Source: an uncultured Erysipelotrichaceae bacterium (lineage in GTDB: Bacteria > Bacillota_I > Bacilli_A > RF39 > UBA660). From it: a stretch of 17,792 nt of DNA. Under the pieces are notes generated by a model, which was not told the DNA's origin, did no database searches, and was given only the letters and a program-made list of their open reading frames with translations. Below are positions 13,933 through 17,792 of this stretch, in pieces. Location of the stretch: the NCBI GenBank assembly GCA_902795845.1, contig CADBMU010000003.1, positions 1 through 17,792 of the forward strand, read 5' to 3'. The position numbers and the translations under genes were made by a program. Every line of letters starts with the position of its first letter. Position 1 is the stretch's first letter.

Positions 13933-15734
13933 AACCTTGTTACAATTAATGTAAATATAAATGGCATTATAAATATAAATGGCATTGCGTATCTAAAATA
14001 AGTATTAACTGGAGATGCTACACAAATTAATAAAGATATTAGTAATGGTGATAACACAATTAGATATTCTTTTTTCTTTTTAAAAATAGAATATGTTGTT
14101 AATCCTAATAATAGCCAAGTATTAAATCCAATATTACTGATAAGACCAATTAAAGGAATATATGGAAATCCTTGAGCAAATGAAGATAATATTAGTCTTA
14201 ATAGGCTTAAATTATTATAATGATAGTTAACTAAGTTATCTTCAGTAATTCTTGTATCATATTTATAATAAATATACCAGTTTGTTGATTGAGGACTAAA
14301 ATAACCATATATATTATTTAAAGTTGCTTCAATATACACTAATGGATGTTTAAAGAAGCATTTAAACCAAACTTTTAAATATGCTAATAATTCTTTTTTT
14401 GTTGTATATTTATTAAATTCATTTTTTACTGGATCAGATATAGTTGGATTATATCTTTTTTTTAGAGTTTCATATCCTAAAACCTTATCTATTGCTTTAA
14501 TATCATTTTTAGATAAATCTTTATCATAATATTTTACATACCTAGCAGTCTGTTGAAAAGGAATTGATAAAGTTTCTCTTATACTTCCATCAGTTATTTT
14601 TAATGAAGGTAGTAACACTTTTGTGTAAGTTCCATAAAAAGCTAAAACTCCAATAAATATAACTAATAAAGTTTGAAAGTATTTTTTTGCATATATTAAT
14701 AATAAAGGAAATGATAACACTAAAACATAAATACCATTATTTCTAAACAAACATACAGCAACCATTATTAATAGCAATTGGATCATTTCTTTGTATGATA
14801 ATTTTTTTTGCTTAGATCTTACAATTTTATCTAACTTCATAACATATAAAATTATAAAACATGTATAGTAAGTATCTTTAACACCACTCATAGCATAAAG
14901 TGGAAACATTGGAACAAAACAATATAAAAGTAAAACACTAAACACAATTTTTTTATTTACATTATTTTCATTCAAATATTTAATGGTTAATGATAAAGTA
15001 AATGCTAAAAATAACAACTGAGTTAAACTATAAATAAATAAGCCAAAATTATCATTAAGCAAAAATCTTCCTAATTTAAGAGAATATCCTAAAATCATAG
15101 TATGAAAAACAGGATGATGATTAGTCAAAAATACATTATTATCAAGAAGTATTGCATAATCAGCATATTTAGTTCTTACATTAAAAAATTGTTTTATTTG
15201 AAAACTAGGGTCAGGAGACAATATGATTGGATAAAAAGCTATTACATAAATACTCCAACAAATTAAAATAGTTATAAAGCTAAATAAAAAAGGATGCTTG
15301 AAAAATAACTTTGTAATTTTATTTTCTTTTAATTTAAACTCATGATTTTTAATGAAGTTTTCAAAGTATATAATACTTCTTTTTAGAACGATATAAATTG
15401 CTATAAATCTAATTAAATTGTATAAAATTAACCAAATATTTTTATAAAGATATGATAAATTTCCCGTATTAATAAAAGCGTTTGATATTAATAAAAATAT
15501 ATCTAGTAAAATTATAAATATAATCTTAGATTTTGATAATTCAATACTTTTAGCTTTTATCATTATAAAACAAATATAAATTGTTAATGCTATATCAGCT
15601 ATTATATCAACATAAAGTTGTAAGTGATATTTGTTTAATTCTATATTTGGAATATAAAGTATATGTTGATTACAAAATATAATTATTGCTAAAACAATTC
15701 CAAAAACTATATTTTTTGCTATATTTTTTTTCAT
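13917..15734 (-). CDS. Polytopic membrane protein, DUF6020-like, possible GT-C glycosyltransferase (605 aa)
   Basis: A very hydrophobic protein with roughly 12-14 membrane segments. Recognisable blocks are FYPIILSPDPSFQ (about 167-179), TNHHPVFHTMILG (204-216), GVKDTYY (284-290), FRNNGIY, SIPFQQTARYV, and near the end ASPVNTYFRYAMPFIF. I recall this arrangement from the uncharacterised DUF6020 family of Firmicutes. An acidic residue in an early outside loop next to conserved His residues is typical of GT-C enzymes that use lipid-linked sugars, so a role in cell-surface glycan or lipid glycosylation is a reasonable guess only. The start ATG 15734 follows AGAGGT, which straddles the stop of the cyclase gene 9 bp upstream, so the two genes are surely co-transcribed. 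No c-di-GMP-binding domain is evident in it. Confidence 0.82.
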   Translation of the reverse strand: MKKNIAKNIVFGIVLAIIIFCNQHILYIPNIELNKYHLQLYVDIIADIALTIYICFIMIKAKSIELSKSKIIFIILLDIFLLISNAFINTGNLSYLYKNIWLILYNLIRFIAIYIVLKRSIIYFENFIKNHEFKLKENKITKLFFKHPFLFSFITILICWSIYVIAFYPIILSPDPSFQIKQFFNVRTKYADYAILLDNNVFLTNHHPVFHTMILGYSLKLGRFLLNDNFGLFIYSLTQLLFLAFTLSLTIKYLNENNVNKKIVFSVLLLYCFVPMFPLYAMSGVKDTYYTCFIILYVMKLDKIVRSKQKKLSYKEMIQLLLIMVAVCLFRNNGIYVLVLSFPLLLIYAKKYFQTLLVIFIGVLAFYGTYTKVLLPSLKITDGSIRETLSIPFQQTARYVKYYDKDLSKNDIKAIDKVLGYETLKKRYNPTISDPVKNEFNKYTTKKELLAYLKVWFKCFFKHPLVYIEATLNNIYGYFSPQSTNWYIYYKYDTRITEDNLVNYHYNNLSLLRLILSSFAQGFPYIPLIGLISNIGFNTWLLLGLTTYSIFKKKKEYLIVLSPLLISLLICVASPVNTYFRYAMPFIFIMPFIFTLIVTRLKNNE

Positions 15735-15743
15735 GTATTACCT

Positions 15744-16814
15744 CTATCCTTTATAAATTATTACTTTGTTTCTTCCTTCATTTTTTGCTTGATATAATGC
15801 TTTGTCAGCTTGATCTAACCATTTGTATATGCTAGATTTTCCATCATAAGCACTTATACCAGCACTAAATGTTATTTTTTCATTATTTATATAATCATGT
15901 TTTACATTACCAAAATTTTTACGAGTTTTTTCAATAATATTATAAACATTTTTTATATCAGTATTTTTAAATAAAATAACAAATTCTTCGCCACCGAATC
16001 TATAAGCTTTTACATTATTTGATTCCAATTTATTCAAATAGTTAGTTATTGAAAGTAATGCTTTATCACCATTAACGTGTCCAAAAGTATCATTTATTCT
16101 TTTAAAAAAGTCTAAATCTAGCATTACAATGCATGGAGATATTTTATTATTTTGTTTTTTTACAGTTTCTAAATCTCTAATTAAACTATTTTTATTAAGT
16201 AATTTAGTTAATGGCTCAATATCTAATTTTTTTTGTAAATTATTATGTTTTTTTATTATTTTTTTAATATAAAAACTATCTTCTTGAATCATGAAATATA
16301 TTTCTTTACTAACTTTAAATATGATATTTAAAATTATAATTGCTATTATAACACTAATTAACTCAAACGAATCTTTTGCTATATTATTAAAAAAATAATT
16401 AAGAATTAGTAAAATATTTAAACAATAAAATATTTTCATAGTTTTTAAATTTTCAAAAACAGCTGCAAATATGATTGCTATAAAAGGCAATACTAATAAA
16501 ATAGAATAATTTGTATAAAAAATTGATGGTAAATAGCTAATTAAAAAATAATTTAAACAAATAATTTTTTTAGATTTTTCAAGATTTTCTTCTTTCAAAA
16601 CTGAAAGAGACATCAATGATAAAATAAAATTACATAAATTTAATATTAAAACTTTAAATATAACATTTAAAGTTATATCTTTATTTTGAAAAAAAGTTAT
16701 ACTTAATGAAAATATATTAACAAATAAAATACTTACGGTTAATACAAGACCACAAAAAACTACAAAAGATAACCATTTCTTATAAAAATTTTTGAAATAA
16801 TCATTTGTATTCAT
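15744..16814 (-). CDS. Membrane-bound diguanylate cyclase (GGDEF)
   Basis: This enzyme makes cyclic di-GMP from two GTP at the inner face of the membrane. Of 356 residues, about 1-175 form roughly six hydrophobic segments (a sensor without a recognised name), followed by a short helical linker (about 176-197) and a complete GGDEF domain: EPLTKLLNKNSL (200-211), MLDLDFFKRINDTFGHVNGD (231-250), the active site RFGGEEF (272-278) and DQADKALYQAKNEGRNKV (334-351). The usual RxxD inhibitory site a few residues before GGEEF is absent (ESNNVKAY), so classical product inhibition is not expected. It is the only gene here with a TAG stop. ATG at 16814 has AAAGGA at a rather long distance. It leads the operon with the DUF6020-like gene, 9 bp downstream, and is divergent from uvsE. 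Confidence 0.95.
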   Translation of the reverse strand: MNTNDYFKNFYKKWLSFVVFCGLVLTVSILFVNIFSLSITFFQNKDITLNVIFKVLILNLCNFILSLMSLSVLKEENLEKSKKIICLNYFLISYLPSIFYTNYSILLVLPFIAIIFAAVFENLKTMKIFYCLNILLILNYFFNNIAKDSFELISVIIAIIILNIIFKVSKEIYFMIQEDSFYIKKIIKKHNNLQKKLDIEPLTKLLNKNSLIRDLETVKKQNNKISPCIVMLDLDFFKRINDTFGHVNGDKALLSITNYLNKLESNNVKAYRFGGEEFVILFKNTDIKNVYNIIEKTRKNFGNVKHDYINNEKITFSAGISAYDGKSSIYKWLDQADKALYQAKNEGRNKVIIYKG

Positions 16815-16838
16815 ATTAACATCTATCCTTTAATTATA

Positions 16839-16867
16839 ATTTTAAACATTTATCTATAAAAATGCAA
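16839..16867 (-). promoter_or_regulatory. Promoter of the cyclase/DUF6020 operon
   Basis: On the minus strand, TTGCAT (16867-16862), a 17-bp spacer and TAAAAT (16844-16839). A TATAAT four bases downstream could serve instead but lacks a -35. Leader is about 17 nt. Confidence 0.6.
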
Positions 16868-16871
16868 TTGT

Positions 16872-16885
16872 AACTTATATAAGTT
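16872..16885. promoter_or_regulatory. 14-bp perfect palindrome between cyclase and uvsE, candidate operator
   Basis: AACTTATATAAGTT is a perfect palindrome and can be widened to GTA...TAC with one extra base. It lies just upstream of the cyclase -35 and over the weak -35 position of the uvsE promoter, where one bound regulator could act on both. It does not match the GAAC-N4-GTTC LexA box of Firmicutes. Confidence 0.35.
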
Positions 16886-16902
16886 TACTATTTTATTATA
16901 CT
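16874..16902 (+). promoter_or_regulatory. Possible uvsE promoter
   Basis: A good -10, TATACT (16897-16902), lies 15 nt before the start codon. At 17 bp upstream is CTTATA (16874-16879), a poor -35 located inside the palindrome. Either an activator or weak expression would fit. Confidence 0.4.
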
Positions 16903-16917
16903 AATAATGGTGATTAT

Positions 16918-17792
16918 ATGTTAATAAAATTAGGATATGCTTGTATATCAAAAACAATAGAAAATGTAACTCCTTCAACTAATTATACTTATACAGAATA
17001 TTTAAAGACTAAAAACATTAGTAAACTAAATGAAATTATTATATCTAATTTAAAAGATCTAAATATTTTAATTGATTACAACATTAGAAATAACATTCAT
17101 TTTTTTAGACTTTCTTCCAAAATAATACCACTTGCTACTAGATTAGATGTAATCTTTGATTATAAAGAAAAATATTTAGAATATTATAAATTAATTGGGG
17201 ATAAAATTAAAAATTCAAATATGAGATGTGATTTTCATCCAGATCAATTTTGTGTACTAAATTCGGTAAGAAAAGAAGTTTTAGATAATACTATTGAAAT
17301 CTTAAAATATCATTACAATCTTTTAGATTATTTAAATATTGAAAATAAGCTACTGGTTTTACATATTGGAAGTTCTGTTTTAGGTAAAGAAAATGCTAAA
17401 ACAAGATTTATTAATAATTTTAAAAAATTACCAGTTGAAATACAAAAGTGTATTGTTATTGAAAATGATGATAAAGTATTTAATATAAAAGATTGTATTG
17501 ATATTTATAACAAAATAAAAACACCTATTGTCTTAGATTACCATCATCATTTATGTAATAATGATGGACAAGATATAAATAATTATTTACCTACTGTTTT
17601 AAACAGTTGGGGTAATATTACTCCTAAAATGCATTTTTCTAGTCCTAAAAATAAAACAAAAAAAGAATTTAGAAGTCATCATGATTTTATAAATTCTGAT
17701 AGTTTTATTAATTTTTTAGAACTAATTAAAGTATATAATAAAGATATTGATATTATGATTGAAGCTAAAGCAAAAGATATGGCTTTATTTAA
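16918..17792 (+). CDS. uvsE: UV DNA damage endonuclease (UvsE/UvdE), 3' end outside window
   Basis: UvsE nicks DNA 5' of UV photoproducts, starting a repair route independent of UvrABC. The frame is open from ATG 16918 (GGTGAT 6 nt upstream) to the window end, giving 291 codons; known proteins are around 300 aa or longer, so little is missing. The TIM-barrel metal-site residues are in place: FHPDQFCVLNS (His107), VLHIG (His149), IENDD (Glu182), LDYHHH (Asp207, His209-211), KMHFSS (Lys237, His239), SHHDFI (His254, His255) and MIEAKAKDMAL (Glu282). The start MLIKLGYACIS matches the family's RLGYACIS. It is divergent from the cyclase gene, 103 bp away, and is the only other plus-strand gene besides the PBP end. 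A nearby DNA-repair partner is not seen; uvrB is 14.6 kb away. Confidence 0.95.
   Translation, partial: MLIKLGYACISKTIENVTPSTNYTYTEYLKTKNISKLNEIIISNLKDLNILIDYNIRNNIHFFRLSSKIIPLATRLDVIFDYKEKYLEYYKLIGDKIKNSNMRCDFHPDQFCVLNSVRKEVLDNTIEILKYHYNLLDYLNIENKLLVLHIGSSVLGKENAKTRFINNFKKLPVEIQKCIVIENDDKVFNIKDCIDIYNKIKTPIVLDYHHHLCNNDGQDINNYLPTVLNSWGNITPKMHFSSPKNKTKKEFRSHHDFINSDSFINFLELIKVYNKDIDIMIEAKAKDMALF

Overview
The window is about 17.8 kb of very AT-rich DNA with the standard code: tryptophan is TGG, and TGA never appears as a stop. Shine-Dalgarno sites are of the AGGAGG/AGGTGA type. The gene set points to a low-GC, cell-walled Firmicute (Bacilli-like, possibly an uncultured gut lineage): the end of a class A penicillin-binding protein, UvrB, a TasA/SipW fibre locus, phosphoketolase, UvsE and a CCA-encoding tRNA-Cys. 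The placement is an inference from composition and families, not a measured phylogeny. Apart from the two genes cut by the window edges, every gene is on the minus strand.

Layout: (1) 2-295, the 3' end of a PBP gene (+), convergent with uvrB (2272-323, -) and sharing a bidirectional hairpin. (2) 7437-2528, a secretion/fibre locus read leftwards: a TasA/CalY-like fibre subunit; a membrane-anchored protein with two cadherin-like beta-sandwich domains fused to a second TasA-like domain; a SipW-type signal peptidase with a long acidic cytoplasmic tail; then a two-gene unit encoding a one-TM extracytoplasmic protein and a helical cytoplasmic protein, both unrecognised. The first three genes each have their own promoter and terminator. 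(3) tRNA-Cys(GCA), preceded by a 532-aa membrane protein of unknown function. (4) 11437-9373, an apparent operon of a PH-domain protein, a one-TM protein with a beta-rich ectodomain, and a triple-LysM protein with no signal peptide. (5) Phosphoketolase (13861-11483), transcribed alone. (6) 16814-13917, a membrane diguanylate cyclase (active GGEEF, no inhibitory I-site) coupled to a DUF6020-like polytopic protein, possibly a GT-C glycosyltransferase. (7) 16918 to the right edge, uvsE (UV damage endonuclease, +), divergent from the cyclase across a 103-bp region with a 14-bp perfect palindrome.

How it may work together: SipW should process the TasA-like subunit and perhaps the cadherin/TasA fusion, which looks like a membrane-bound anchor or minor subunit. 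Together they would form a surface fibre. The cyclase/DUF6020 pair, the LysM/PH operon and the PBP end also concern the envelope. uvrB and uvsE are separate DNA-repair genes.

The organisation is very compact. All ten visible terminator hairpins start within about 20 nt of a stop codon, and several include the stop. Most run straight into the next promoter, usually with a 17-bp spacer and often a TGn extended -10. No CRISPR array, insertion sequence, phage gene, riboswitch or rRNA was seen, and no gene-free stretch exceeds 300 bases.
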